A DNA stretch of 64,000 bases. Origin: Saccharomycopsis malanga. Its lineage: Eukaryota > Ascomycota > Saccharomycetes > Ascoideales > Saccharomycopsidaceae. Numbering within the stretch: position 1 is the stretch's first letter; each line of letters starts with the position of its first letter. Of the stretch, positions 29,725 through 40,162 are shown one piece after another. The stretch is from assembly GCA_004014935.1 (NCBI GenBank), contig CP025323.1, forward strand, positions 372,001 to 436,000. Reading direction: 5' to 3'. Position numbers and translations under genes: made by a program. The notes under the pieces are model-generated. The model saw only the letters and a program-made list of their open reading frames with translations. It was not told where the DNA came from and ran no database searches.

Positions 29725-32439
29725 ATGGATAACAAGGACCCTCTTCCGGGTTTGGACCCTAGCAAGATTCCTCAGAGAGTGTTTATATCTCAGTTGTTAT
29801 TTTCATTATTTATTGGTGTGTGTGGATTTTTCGTTTTTTGTTATTTAAGACCAAGATATCCTCAGATCTATTCATTGAGAACTTTAAGAAGAAATGACAT
29901 AGAATCGTTGCCCCGTTCCTGGTTTAAATGGATTAAGACGCTATATGTTATCAAGGATGAGGAAATTTTGGCAATTTCCGGCTTGGACGCATATGTCTAC
30001 CTATGTTTCTTCAGAATATCTATAAAGATATTTGGTGTGTTGACACTTATAAGTGTGATTATTATTAGTCCCATAAGGTACTATGTTACTGGCCATTACG
30101 ACCACCATGACGATTCAGTAGCAGATTCGAGCTCTGACAGAATACAGCTCTACGATGAAAACCCGGGCATTCCTCCTATCAGGGAGGAATTCCCATCCTA
30201 TTTATGGGTCTATGCAGTGTTCACATATGTATTCATCATTTTAAGTTTGCATTATTTATTGAAGCAAACTAAGAAGATTATTACTATCAGACAGAATTAT
30301 TTGGGGTCGCAAAACTCAGTGACAGACAAAACCATCAAACTTGAAGGAATCCCAGCAAATTTGAGAGACGAGAAGGCTTTGAAAAAACATATTGAGCAAT
30401 TGGGTCTAGGTAAAGTTGATGAAGTAAATTTCAATAGAAATTGGGAAATTCTAGATCATTATTTGAAAGAGCGTGATAGTATATTAGAAAAATTGGAAAC
30501 CGCTTATATCCAATATCTTGGCTTGGACGTTAATATCCATAAAGGAAAAATTCCTCAATCATCTATTTCCAAGTTGCCCCAGTTTGCCGAAGAACAAAGT
30601 AATAATAGCTCTGAATCAACACCTGGTCCAGACGCTCAATCTACTGCTAATGACATCCAGGCAAGGCTGTCAAGATCGTCTAATTTGATCTCCCAAAGTA
30701 GAACATTTGTAAGACCAACCCAAAGGCTTGGATTTTTAGGTTTATTTGGCCCAAAGGTAGATACTATAAATTATTATCTTGTTCAATTGAAACAAATAGA
30801 TAATGATATAGAAAAGTTACGTATCGAAGACAATTTCAAGCCCGTTAGTTCTGCGTTTGTCACTATGGATTCTGTGGCCTCAGCTCAAATGATTGCACAA
30901 GCGGTTCTTGACCCAAAGGTCCATCATTTGCTTGCTTCTTTAGCGCCTTCTCCTTCTGATGTTATATGGGGAAACTTTGCCATTTCTTCTACCACTAAAT
31001 TCCTTCAAAACTATTCCATCACCATTCTTTTTGTTATAACCTCGGTGGCTTTGATCTTTCCAGTATCCTCATTAGCTGCAATTATTAATGTTGAAACCAT
31101 CACAAAAATTTGGCCTAGATTGGGTCAATTCATTGCCGAATCCAAATGGTTGACCACAGTAGTTACTGGTATTTTACCACCAACCTTATTCACACTCCTA
31201 AATGTTTGTGTTCCTTACCTATACAATTATTTATCTGCAAAACAATATTTTCCTTCCAATGGAGACGTTGAGCTTGCTTCTGTTTCTAAAAACTTCTTCT
31301 ACACTTTTTTCAACTTGTTTTTAGTGTTCACTATTGCTGGATCCGCTGCTAATTATTGGTCTTATTTCCAAGATACTACGAAAATAGCTTATCAGCTTGC
31401 AAACTCCATAAAGAGCTTGTCTTTGTTTTACAATGATTTGATTCTATTGCAAGGTATAGGTCTCTTTCCTTTCAAATTGATGCAGTTTGGAGACGTGTTC
31501 ATAATAGGATACTACAAGTTTTTGCTGGTATTCTTCAAATCAAAAGTAGGTGTTAGAAAACTAAGATATTTATATTACAGTCCTAAAATCTTCGATTTTG
31601 GCTTGATTCTACCTCAACATATTTTGATTTTCGTCATCACTATCATTTATTCTATCATTTCCACCAAGTTGTTAGGCTCCGGTTTGGTCTATTTTGTCTT
31701 ATATTACTTTGTCTACAAATACCAACTTATATATTCTATGATTCACCCACAGCATTCTACTGGTAAAGTATGGGCTATCATTATACACAGATTGATAATC
31801 GGTTTGATATTGTTTGAAATTACTATGATAGGTACATTAGCTTTGGAAAATGCCGTTTTCTTGGCAATTTCATTGATTCCGCTTATTGGTATGACCATTT
31901 GGTTTTATTTCAGGTTTGAGAAATACTATAAGCCACTTTTACATTTCATTGCTCTCAGAGCGATCAGAAACTCTGACCGCAAAAGACAGAGGCAAAAAAG
32001 ACAACAACGGTCTCTCGATGAGGAACCAGATATCAACACTGTGGCAAACACTAGTTTGGACAGCATGGGGGATGTCACCGCCAACAATGATGCCGTGGAA
32101 GTTTCCTCTGTCGAATCTCTAGCTACCGCACAGGTGTTGAAAGTAATGCACCAATCTTTGCGTCGTAGAAGAAGTACATTCGATGAGGATAAGGATCTGA
32201 ATCAAAGCTACAGATACCCACATTTGACCCTGGAGCTCCAAGGCCCATGGGTTGGTTTTGAAGGAAACTTTGTAGAAGTTGTCAATTATGACAATGCAGA
32301 TTTGCTAAAGGATGTCAATGAAGACATAAGAATTGACATCACCAAGGTTGATGTTGATAAGTTAGTAGATAAAATCAACGACAAGTACGCAGGGGAAGTA
32401 GTGCAAAGTAAAAGGTTGGGCTTTTACGAATGGGAATAA
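29725..32439 (+). CDS. CSC1: CSC1/OSCA/TMEM63-family osmosensitive cation channel
   Basis: A 904-residue polytopic protein of the DUF221 (RSN1_7TM) family, whose members include plant OSCA and yeast Csc1 channels opened by membrane tension. Order: a first membrane helix (about 22-45, LLFSLFIGVCGFFVFCYLRP), two further helices (about 95-115 and 155-175), a large cytosolic domain (about 180-420), and a C-terminal bundle of about eight helices from 430 to 730 with APSPSDVIWGNF and FPFKLMQFGDVFIIGYYKF. It ends in a cytosolic tail with Arg-rich patches and LQGPWVGFEG. S. cerevisiae has four relatives (CSC1, RSN1, PHM7, SPO75); KDEEILAISGLDAYVYL suggests the CSC1 type. Calcium permeability is inferred from the family. 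Confidence 0.8.
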   Translation: MDNKDPLPGLDPSKIPQRVFISQLLFSLFIGVCGFFVFCYLRPRYPQIYSLRTLRRNDIESLPRSWFKWIKTLYVIKDEEILAISGLDAYVYLCFFRISIKIFGVLTLISVIIISPIRYYVTGHYDHHDDSVADSSSDRIQLYDENPGIPPIREEFPSYLWVYAVFTYVFIILSLHYLLKQTKKIITIRQNYLGSQNSVTDKTIKLEGIPANLRDEKALKKHIEQLGLGKVDEVNFNRNWEILDHYLKERDSILEKLETAYIQYLGLDVNIHKGKIPQSSISKLPQFAEEQSNNSSESTPGPDAQSTANDIQARLSRSSNLISQSRTFVRPTQRLGFLGLFGPKVDTINYYLVQLKQIDNDIEKLRIEDNFKPVSSAFVTMDSVASAQMIAQAVLDPKVHHLLASLAPSPSDVIWGNFAISSTTKFLQNYSITILFVITSVALIFPVSSLAAIINVETITKIWPRLGQFIAESKWLTTVVTGILPPTLFTLLNVCVPYLYNYLSAKQYFPSNGDVELASVSKNFFYTFFNLFLVFTIAGSAANYWSYFQDTTKIAYQLANSIKSLSLFYNDLILLQGIGLFPFKLMQFGDVFIIGYYKFLLVFFKSKVGVRKLRYLYYSPKIFDFGLILPQHILIFVITIIYSIISTKLLGSGLVYFVLYYFVYKYQLIYSMIHPQHSTGKVWAIIIHRLIIGLILFEITMIGTLALENAVFLAISLIPLIGMTIWFYFRFEKYYKPLLHFIALRAIRNSDRKRQRQKRQQRSLDEEPDINTVANTSLDSMGDVTANNDAVEVSSVESLATAQVLKVMHQSLRRRRSTFDEDKDLNQSYRYPHLTLELQGPWVGFEGNFVEVVNYDNADLLKDVNEDIRIDITKVDVDKLVDKINDKYAGEVVQSKRLGFYEWE

Positions 32440-33407
32440 GTTTAATTGTTTTAGCTATTGTTTGTTGGTTGTTATATGTTATAGTTTATTATGTGTTATT
32501 ATATAGTATGGTACTCAAAAGTGCTCTTTCAATTTGGTTGTATACTTTAAACCGTGTAAAGAATGTTCTAGTTATACATGCTTAATCTAAGTTAATTACA
32601 TCACATTGAACAAATTATATTATATTGTTAATATCATTCATGTTACTAAAGTCTTGGTGTTACATATTTGCTTTTATCCTCTTTAAAGGCACTGTGGATA
32701 ACAAGAGTTGTTCGGTATGTATATGCGGCTATACGCATCTCAACGCAATACATGCATTTTTCATAACAAAAAAAAATTTTTTTCTCCAATTTTTCACTTC
32801 GACACATCGCTCAAATCAAAAAAAAATATATATATATCAATAGCAGAACAATATAGGCATTGAATACGATCAGCTATATAAAAATCCACTTCTTTGGTAA
32901 CGCTATCTCGAGATATACTGAAGTTTGAGTGGGAGTCTATTTTGAATTGCATTGGCAAACGTTCTTGCTGTCAAAGTCAACAAGAGAAATATTTAAAACG
33001 ATTACATCTTTGCATTGCTACTATAGAACGATACAAGTTTTTATATGACCGGTGGAATACGTAAAGATCTATCAGTATAAAGAAGTTTGCAAGATTTTTG
33101 ATATTGCTCTCTCCAACTACTGGTCCTTCGTTTGCCGTTTTTCTTGTTAATCTTCAATTTTTTTCAATTTTTATTTTATTTTATTTTTTTTTCTTCGTTG
33201 GTGTTTTAGTTCTAGTCTCTGGTTAGCGTCTATTTTTTGTGGGTGGTTTTTATGTTGGAAGAAATACCTAGATCTGGTTGATTTTCCTTCTGTTTCTTGT
33301 TCTTGTTGTCTTATTGCATTATCATTTAATCTTGTTTTTCTTCTTGCATTGCATTTCCAATTGTTCACTTTATCTTACAAGACATTAGTTAGTCGATATT
33401 GTTCAGA
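32440..33407. other. Gap CSC1/NRP1
   Basis: Nearly 970 bases. Holds a short AT repeat at about 32826-32838 and, just before NRP1, a strongly pyrimidine-rich stretch (33120-33370) like the T-tract promoters or leaders of growth-related yeast genes. No gene seen. Confidence 0.55.
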
Positions 33408-35174
33408 ATGGCTCAGCAGGCAGATATTTATGTCATTTTTCATATTCTCACCACATGTGATGACCATGGAGTATCAGTGAGTAAAGATCAGCTGGAAGCC
33501 ATCGAGGTATCGTGGATCTTTCTTGACTCGAAGACGTTTGATTCAATTCACCATCATCAATTGCTTATCAAGCCTACAAAAACTCCAATCACACCTTTAT
33601 GTACATCTCTTACCAATCTTTCATGGGATCATGTTAGAAATTCTGGCACTTTCCAAGAATCTATCCTGACTTTCACTTCTCTGGTTCAGACAGAAATTCT
33701 TGACAAAGGTTTGAGCTTTGTATTTGTTACCTTCAATTCTTGGGACTTGAAGGTTCAGCTACCGAGAGAGGCTCGTGATAAGAATGTGGTGCTTCCTAGT
33801 TATCTTCAATATCCGAGAGTATTTGATCTCAAATTAGAATATCAAAAATGGCAGCAGTATCATCCAGAAAGTTTGGGATTTGGATCTAGTAATGTGATCA
33901 ATGTGTGCAATGCATTGGACGTGGAATTAGAAGCTGTTAAGAAATATTTGATTCAGTTAAGCAGCACCAATGCAAATGCAGTTAGTCTTCCTGCTAATGA
34001 CGAATCAAGTAAGAGCTCCGCTAACAACAACACTTCCTATTTTTTTCCAAAACGAGCATTGGAACATGTTTTTGTTTTTAAGGCTGCTCTTGTTCAATTG
34101 ATTAAACGCAGTAAAGCCCATAAAGATGTATTGAGTAAACCATTTGATTTGGGCTATGATATCAAGACATTTTTAATCGAAAAGTCTAGAGTTTTGTATA
34201 TGAACAACTTGCCGTATGACACTACTCAATCAGAACTTGAGTCATGGTTTACAAGATATGGTGGCAGACCAATTGCATTTCGTACTTTGCAAACTCCTGA
34301 TCCTCATAAACTTTTAGGTTCTGGTTTTGCCATCTTCGCTACTCACGAATCTGCGACCGAATCTTTAGCCATGAATGGTCGCTCATTGAATGAACGTTGT
34401 ATTGAAGTTCAGCCATCAAGTTTCAAATTACTTGATTTTGCTCAGGAAATATTGATTCCATTTCCTTTGAGTAAAAATCGCTCTAGACCAGGTGATTGGA
34501 CTTGTCCGAGCTGCGGTTTTTCCAACTTTCAAAGAAGAACCGCTTGTTTACGATGTTCTTTTCCTGCTGCCAGTGCAGTAACTATCCAAGAGTCATTGTT
34601 CAATAAAGGGATGGGCGATAATTCAAATGACAAAAGTGGTAATAGTGGTGATAACAACATGTACAATAATGCAAATACCATTAACCTCAACAATAACAAC
34701 AACGCAAAAGGAGTAATTTACGGTGGAGTACCGCCATCTTTCAACGGTTTTCAGCAACATAACAATATCAATAATAACAATGTAAATAATAATAACAATA
34801 ATCGCACGATAGGTAATATCAACACTGTCGTGAACCATAACCATTTGGCAGGAGCAAGTAACGTTAACGGTATAAATAACAAATCATATGGTCACAACAA
34901 CGCTATTCCATTCAGAGCCGGTGATTGGAAATGTGAAAACTGTCTATATCACAACTTTGCTAAAAACATGTACTGCTTACGTTGTGGAATGACACGTATC
35001 ACTAAGTATGGGGCACTGGCGGGAAACATGCCGCCACAGGGATACCATATGGGAGTTACAGGTGCTGGGCCAAATGTAATCAACAGAGAAGAAGATCAGC
35101 TAAGTCGTTCAATGGGTGCTCTTAGCGTAACCGTTCTTAATAAAGCTATTGGAGGACTTAGCCGCAACAATTGA
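33408..35174 (+). CDS. NRP1: RNA-binding protein Nrp1 (exonuclease-like fold, RRM, two RanBP2 zinc fingers)
   Basis: A putative RNA-binding protein found with stress granules in S. cerevisiae. The 588 residues contain an N-terminal DEDD-exonuclease-like domain (about 1-195), an RRM at about 261-340 (RVLYMNNLPYDTTQSELESW), a first RanBP2-type finger at about 361-390 (DWTCPSCGFSN then CLRC), a long Asn-rich low-complexity linker (about 410-495) and a second finger at about 504-530 (DWKCENCLYHN then CLRC). This order is that of Nrp1 (719 residues in S. cerevisiae). Whether the exonuclease fold is active is unclear. The ATG at 33408 (MAQQADIYV) is preferred over the upstream in-frame TTG. Convergent with the DYRK gene. 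Confidence 0.88.
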   Translation: MAQQADIYVIFHILTTCDDHGVSVSKDQLEAIEVSWIFLDSKTFDSIHHHQLLIKPTKTPITPLCTSLTNLSWDHVRNSGTFQESILTFTSLVQTEILDKGLSFVFVTFNSWDLKVQLPREARDKNVVLPSYLQYPRVFDLKLEYQKWQQYHPESLGFGSSNVINVCNALDVELEAVKKYLIQLSSTNANAVSLPANDESSKSSANNNTSYFFPKRALEHVFVFKAALVQLIKRSKAHKDVLSKPFDLGYDIKTFLIEKSRVLYMNNLPYDTTQSELESWFTRYGGRPIAFRTLQTPDPHKLLGSGFAIFATHESATESLAMNGRSLNERCIEVQPSSFKLLDFAQEILIPFPLSKNRSRPGDWTCPSCGFSNFQRRTACLRCSFPAASAVTIQESLFNKGMGDNSNDKSGNSGDNNMYNNANTINLNNNNNAKGVIYGGVPPSFNGFQQHNNINNNNVNNNNNNRTIGNINTVVNHNHLAGASNVNGINNKSYGHNNAIPFRAGDWKCENCLYHNFAKNMYCLRCGMTRITKYGALAGNMPPQGYHMGVTGAGPNVINREEDQLSRSMGALSVTVLNKAIGGLSRNN

Positions 35175-35852
35175 TGTTTATCCTGCAACTTTAAGTCTTC
35201 TATACGCTTACTTGCTCGTTCAAATTGTTCTATATATTTTGGCGTGGAATGCACACATTATGCTGGTTGTTTTCAATTTGCCTTTTTCTTAACTTTTTTT
35301 AATCGGACGTAACCATTCTTATTTCGTGACATGATAAATGATGTTTTATTAATACTTATGGAAATTTATTAGAGCTTTTATTAGAAATTTTGACTAACAA
35401 AAGGTAAGCTTGTCTGCTAATGTTAAATAGATTTCTATACGTGTAAGTCAATGTAAGTGATGCTATACGGTCTTATTATAAATATTAACAAGCTTTTGAA
35501 CTTATGAAGAGCGTCCTTACGTTCTATCAGGTTTTGGTTTTGTCTGGCACTAAAATTTGAATTTTGACGTCAACAGTGTAACGAGCCAACAGTGACCTTT
35601 TGCCTGAACTTTTCACTACATTCTGCTATAAAAACTATAATAGGCTACACCAGTGTGAAAGCGTAAAATAAAGCTGTATCTTTTCAGATAAAACCAATGA
35701 TGAAATAGCGAAACAAAAATAAAGAGAATAAATATGATGAAATAAGTATGATAAGAGATGAGAATATAAGAAAAATAGGCAGCCAACAAAAAAATGGAAT
35801 GTCATTCATGAAAAAGCAAATGCATGAAAAGATTTTAAGTTTAACTAGATAA
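35175..35852. other. Convergent gap NRP1/DYRK kinase
   Basis: About 680 AT-rich bases. Two ATGATGAAAT words (near 35697 and 35733) resemble snoRNA C boxes, but no paired D box or guide structure is evident. No gene called. Confidence 0.5.
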
Positions 35853-38800
35853 CTAAATTTTTCCGTAAAGCTTTTTTTCAAGTAATATGTCATTTTCGCT
35901 GTAATACCTCAAAAATGGATGATCAAGTAACTGACCAGCGGTTACTCTAGCGAATGCATCCCATTCTAAACAAAGGGATATAAAGGATAAAAACATTTCT
36001 TCAACACGATTTTCAGTCGGCCCGAGAATGTCTGAAAGTTGCCTAGAACTGGGTATAAATCGTCTTTTACCTTTAAGTACCATGGAGGTTGGTTTAAGTG
36101 ACCCATTTTTGTCAAAAGATAAGTCTATCAAAGTGTAAGGTTGCTGGTTTTCTTCGACTTTATCTATAGTGCCTTTCTCTTTCAATTCTTTGCGTAAATT
36201 TAATATTGTTTTTCTCGGCGGAGGACCCAATACTTCAACTGACAATGCCAACTGTTCGTTTTCATCTTGACCTGAAAATATTGGAGTACCGATAAAAAGT
36301 TCAGCCAAGATGCAGCCTGCGCTCCAAATGTCGATAGCTGTGGAATAGCGCGCCCCGATAAGAACTTCTGGAGCTCGGTAAAACCGAGATTGAATATATG
36401 AATAAGAAGTTTCATTAACATAACATGCGCTTCCAAAATCTATTATTTTGATGTCTAAAGTATCAGGTGATATGAGCATAATGTTCTCTGGTTTCAAATC
36501 ACAATGTATGACACTATGGCCATGAATGAATTTCAAAGCCTTCATTAATTGAAAAGACCATTTCATCACCATCTCTATGCCAAACCCATAGAAACTAGAT
36601 GATTGAACTGCTTGGAAAAGGTTGACAGAAAGCAATTCTGTAACAATGCACATGTGACTTCTGAAATTGAAATGGTCAATATAGTTAAGAATGAAGTTGT
36701 TTTCATTTGATGTCTGCTCGCGCAACAACCTGCGTTCTCGAGAAGCCATACTTTCACTATCGGCAGATCTCGACAAACTTTTAAGCACTTTAATTTCATA
36801 AACAGCTTGCAAAGACCATTGCATATCATTTTTAATAATCTTGATAGCCACCACTTTGTTAGTTTTGTGATCAAAACACTTCAATACATTTCCGAAACTT
36901 CCATTTCCTAGAATTTGCAATATTTCATACCGGTAGTCAATATGATCACCAGCAATAGTAATGTAATTCTGGTTTTCATCGTCATACCCAAAGTTCTGTT
37001 TGAAATTGGAAATCTGCATATTGATTCTCGCAGAGTCTGACAATCTCACGTAGTATACATGAGTTTTTCTAGATAATTCTCCCTTCTCGTACACGTTTAA
37101 TGGTCTAGTCAATTTCCGCAGCCAGTCGCTTCTTTTCCCTGCAATCAATTCACTTGCTAGTGCGGGCTTCAAAGTGACAGGCTTTGGATACTCTGTCCAA
37201 TTCTTTAAAATCTCGTTTGTTTCGTCATGTCTCAATAAAGCGCTGTATAGTTGACGAGCATTTGAAATCTTCTTTTCCTTGTATTTGCTGCCTTTTGCAG
37301 ACTTTCTTGAAAAATTCTGCATAAGCTTTCTAGAATTGTTAAGAGTATCTGCTTTTTGAGTATTGTATTTCCCTTTGGCCGCTTTCATTATCGATTTGCC
37401 TGTCATGTTGTGAACGGTGACACTTTTCCTGATGTGAGAAGACGAGTTGTCACTGCTAACTGAAGTGGGATGCTTATTGTTGCTATCTTGGTTCAATGAA
37501 GAAATGCGGTGCGTGTGGCCTTTCAGTAGCTTGAAATGACGCGAATTGCCCTCAAAAAGACTCTTGTCAATGTTTATAGGAATACATGATTTATTTTCAA
37601 ATGTTTCTTCTTTAGATATCGCTGTGAAGTTTCTCGTAGTGAGGCTTCCAGCCAAAGTGTTATCGGTACGTTGCTTGGAAGGCGCAGTCTTCAACTCTCT
37701 ATTGATATTATGTATAGGGGATGTCTTGGCTTTCGTAACAATAGGTGACTTTACTACCTTCGCTGCGCCTAACAACTGCTTACTATCCGATCTACTAAGT
37801 GAGGTATCGGGCTCAGGGTCAATCTCTGGTATAGAATCGTTCAATTTGAAATCGTTGAAAGTGTCAAACATTGGTGTTATTGCCGAATCAAAAGACAATT
37901 CTTTCAAAAAAGAATAATCTATATCATCTGTTGGCTGTAAGTTGAACGACTTGTCTGTGGTCTTAGAACCTTTTGCCTGGCTTATTTTTGTAGGAATTGA
38001 AGAGTTGGAGGTTGTTCTGACTTTGGTATGTACTCCAGTCATTGAGATGCTTTTTGAGATCTGATTACTAGCTGGAGTGTTTTTGTTGAGGTTTATGGTA
38101 GATGCGGTATGTTGAATACTAGCAATTTTTGCATTATCTATAGTGGTGATTGAGCTATCACTTTTCTTCAAAGTTACAGTAGGCGCTTTCAAACGAGAAG
38201 GCGAAATTGTATGAATAGATGAGTTTCCACTACCACCTTCTTCTCTTGGTGCGGAGGGCTTTACCAAATCTGGTTCAACTCTACTGGTAGGCAGACGCTT
38301 TTTATTTATTTCAGATTTAACGCTGCGAAGATGTAAAGAGCCACCCTTCTGGGACATATCCAGCCGAGCGTTACTGGCTATTGGGGAGTCAAGGACCGAC
38401 AGACTATCAAAGCTTTTGGACAACTCAAAAGATCCATCGGACAAGTTAATGAACTCAGAAGGAATGTCTTTCCTAAGAGACTCAACAATCTCTATGTCTT
38501 GCAAACTAGTGCTATCAGTAGTCAGCGGGATGTTGGAAGAATTATGAGACGAGTTTCTGGAAGCAGGTGTATGAGGCAATTCTTTGTAATAGTAACTTTT
38601 TGCTTTTCTTGATCTCTGCTTCAAGTTTACAGGCCTTCGGCTGGAAACATGGGATATACTACTAGAATGCCTGGAGGACGTATAACTAAGCTTAGACGTG
38701 TCTCTAGACTTAGTACTAGATGTGTCATTGTTATATGATCCATCTACGCGTTGTCTTGAACCATGTTTTACAGAACTATTTGAAAGAATATTGGAGCGTG

Positions 38801-39278
38801 AATGGTTTAAGGATCTGGTTGATATGCTCCTTTCTTTAGTGCTGCGTAGAGTGGAATTAGACAGCAGCTTATTGAGCTTCGTTTGACTTGTATTATGTTC
38901 GGCCTTTAAAATAGACGATGCTGTTCCGCGGAGGTACGAAGGAACATTATTTTCTTTCTGTCGAGTACTGGTGTCTGGACGAGACTGGGAGTGGACAAGA
39001 TTGAGCATGTTTTTGGATTTGCTGATAACAGTTGGGCTTGCATAGCTTTTACTATTCAACCGTTGGGCCTCTCTCTGTTGTTGGCGTTGCGTTGATGTAG
39101 GTTGTAAGGTACGTTCATTATTGAGCGGCTGTGATTCCTTCATACTTTGTCTTTTGGAATTGTCAACTGTTAATGATTTCAAAGAAGAACGTTTTAAAAG
39201 AGAACCGCTGTGACGCTCAAGCCTTTCGCTTGCAAGCTGCCGCGTATGTTTATGGAGTACGACAGGGTCGAGACTCAT
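35853..39278 (-). CDS. DYRK-family protein kinase, Pom1/DYRK2-like
   Basis: A 1141-residue dual-specificity kinase. About 700 N-terminal residues are Ser/Arg/Thr-rich and disordered. Then comes the DYRK-homology box NFGYDDENQNYI and the catalytic domain, about 780-1125: LGNGSFGNVLK (glycine loop), VAIKIIK (catalytic Lys), HCDLKPENIML near 924, DFGSAC, and the activation loop YSYIQSRFYRAPEVL, whose second Tyr in YxYIQ is the autophosphorylation site of the family. The DH box and loop match class II DYRKs (human DYRK2, S. pombe Pom1, a polarity and cell-size kinase). S. cerevisiae Yak1 is a different DYRK type. Start ATG at 39278. Function in this yeast is inferred only. Confidence 0.85.
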   Translation of the reverse strand: MSLDPVVLHKHTRQLASERLERHSGSLLKRSSLKSLTVDNSKRQSMKESQPLNNERTLQPTSTQRQQQREAQRLNSKSYASPTVISKSKNMLNLVHSQSRPDTSTRQKENNVPSYLRGTASSILKAEHNTSQTKLNKLLSNSTLRSTKERSISTRSLNHSRSNILSNSSVKHGSRQRVDGSYNNDTSSTKSRDTSKLSYTSSRHSSSISHVSSRRPVNLKQRSRKAKSYYYKELPHTPASRNSSHNSSNIPLTTDSTSLQDIEIVESLRKDIPSEFINLSDGSFELSKSFDSLSVLDSPIASNARLDMSQKGGSLHLRSVKSEINKKRLPTSRVEPDLVKPSAPREEGGSGNSSIHTISPSRLKAPTVTLKKSDSSITTIDNAKIASIQHTASTINLNKNTPASNQISKSISMTGVHTKVRTTSNSSIPTKISQAKGSKTTDKSFNLQPTDDIDYSFLKELSFDSAITPMFDTFNDFKLNDSIPEIDPEPDTSLSRSDSKQLLGAAKVVKSPIVTKAKTSPIHNINRELKTAPSKQRTDNTLAGSLTTRNFTAISKEETFENKSCIPINIDKSLFEGNSRHFKLLKGHTHRISSLNQDSNNKHPTSVSSDNSSSHIRKSVTVHNMTGKSIMKAAKGKYNTQKADTLNNSRKLMQNFSRKSAKGSKYKEKKISNARQLYSALLRHDETNEILKNWTEYPKPVTLKPALASELIAGKRSDWLRKLTRPLNVYEKGELSRKTHVYYVRLSDSARINMQISNFKQNFGYDDENQNYITIAGDHIDYRYEILQILGNGSFGNVLKCFDHKTNKVVAIKIIKNDMQWSLQAVYEIKVLKSLSRSADSESMASRERRLLREQTSNENNFILNYIDHFNFRSHMCIVTELLSVNLFQAVQSSSFYGFGIEMVMKWSFQLMKALKFIHGHSVIHCDLKPENIMLISPDTLDIKIIDFGSACYVNETSYSYIQSRFYRAPEVLIGARYSTAIDIWSAGCILAELFIGTPIFSGQDENEQLALSVEVLGPPPRKTILNLRKELKEKGTIDKVEENQQPYTLIDLSFDKNGSLKPTSMVLKGKRRFIPSSRQLSDILGPTENRVEEMFLSFISLCLEWDAFARVTAGQLLDHPFLRYYSENDILLEKKLYGKI

Positions 39279-40162
39279 CTTTTAAAGGAGGCTAACGCTC
39301 TAATAACCTGCACACATAAAAATGAAGACAGTGTATACAATAAGTGGTTTGATAAGTGGTAGATAAATGTCAGTGAAAAGTATTCTTTCTTTATCGCTTT
39401 ATCCTGAACTTGTTTTGAAATACTATCAACTGGCAACTACAAAGAAGCGCCAAACACTGGTGTGATTGATATAAAGCAGATTGATAAAGTCAAAAACGCC
39501 AACTTTACCAGACTAATCAAAACAAATGTGATCAAACTCTCCCTCAACGGATAGAACCTAGTATATCAAAAAACCACTGAACTCCTCCAATGCCCAAATA
39601 TCACTGGATGTCAGAAAACTCAATATATCAGCCTGTTTTGTTCGATTTGTTTTGATGTGTCTCTCTCATCATCCTGCTATTTCGTTCCCTTGCAAAACGC
39701 CTTTTCTCTCGGTGCCTCTGCCAAAAGCAGCAGTGCTCATGTCCTATACATAATTTATTGGTTTGCAGCCTTTGGGCTTTGACACGACCCTATTGCCGTA
39801 TTTAGCAGGCGGCAGCATCTCTTGTTTTACAGTATGTTAATAATTTAACACTAGATATTGATGAAAGCACTTGATAGTTTTTCAGTTTTCTTTTTTGAGC
39901 ATTTCTTTCAAGTTAATTCTTATTTTTACCAAATATTTAGTATTTTCAAGGTCCTCCTACCCTGTGTGAAAAATAGATATGGGTAAATTTATTTATGAAT
40001 CTATACTTTTACTTGTTCTTCACCCTTTTTATCCAGAAAAATGTCTTATTGCACCTCCTTAATCAATTCAAAACTTTACTAATACAGCAAAATTACATAA
40101 TAAAAAACTTTAAGATTAAGACTAAATAACTATATGCGCAGAATCGCCTATTTAGTAGCTCT
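39279..40162. other. Promoter gap upstream of the DYRK gene
   Basis: About 880 bases between the DYRK start and the stop of the first secreted-protein gene, all transcribed leftward. T-rich; no ORF or recognised element. Confidence 0.55.

Noticed and set aside
35690-35760. A C/D box snoRNA, suggested by two ATGATGA words.
   Set aside because: No D box at suitable spacing and no flanking stem.
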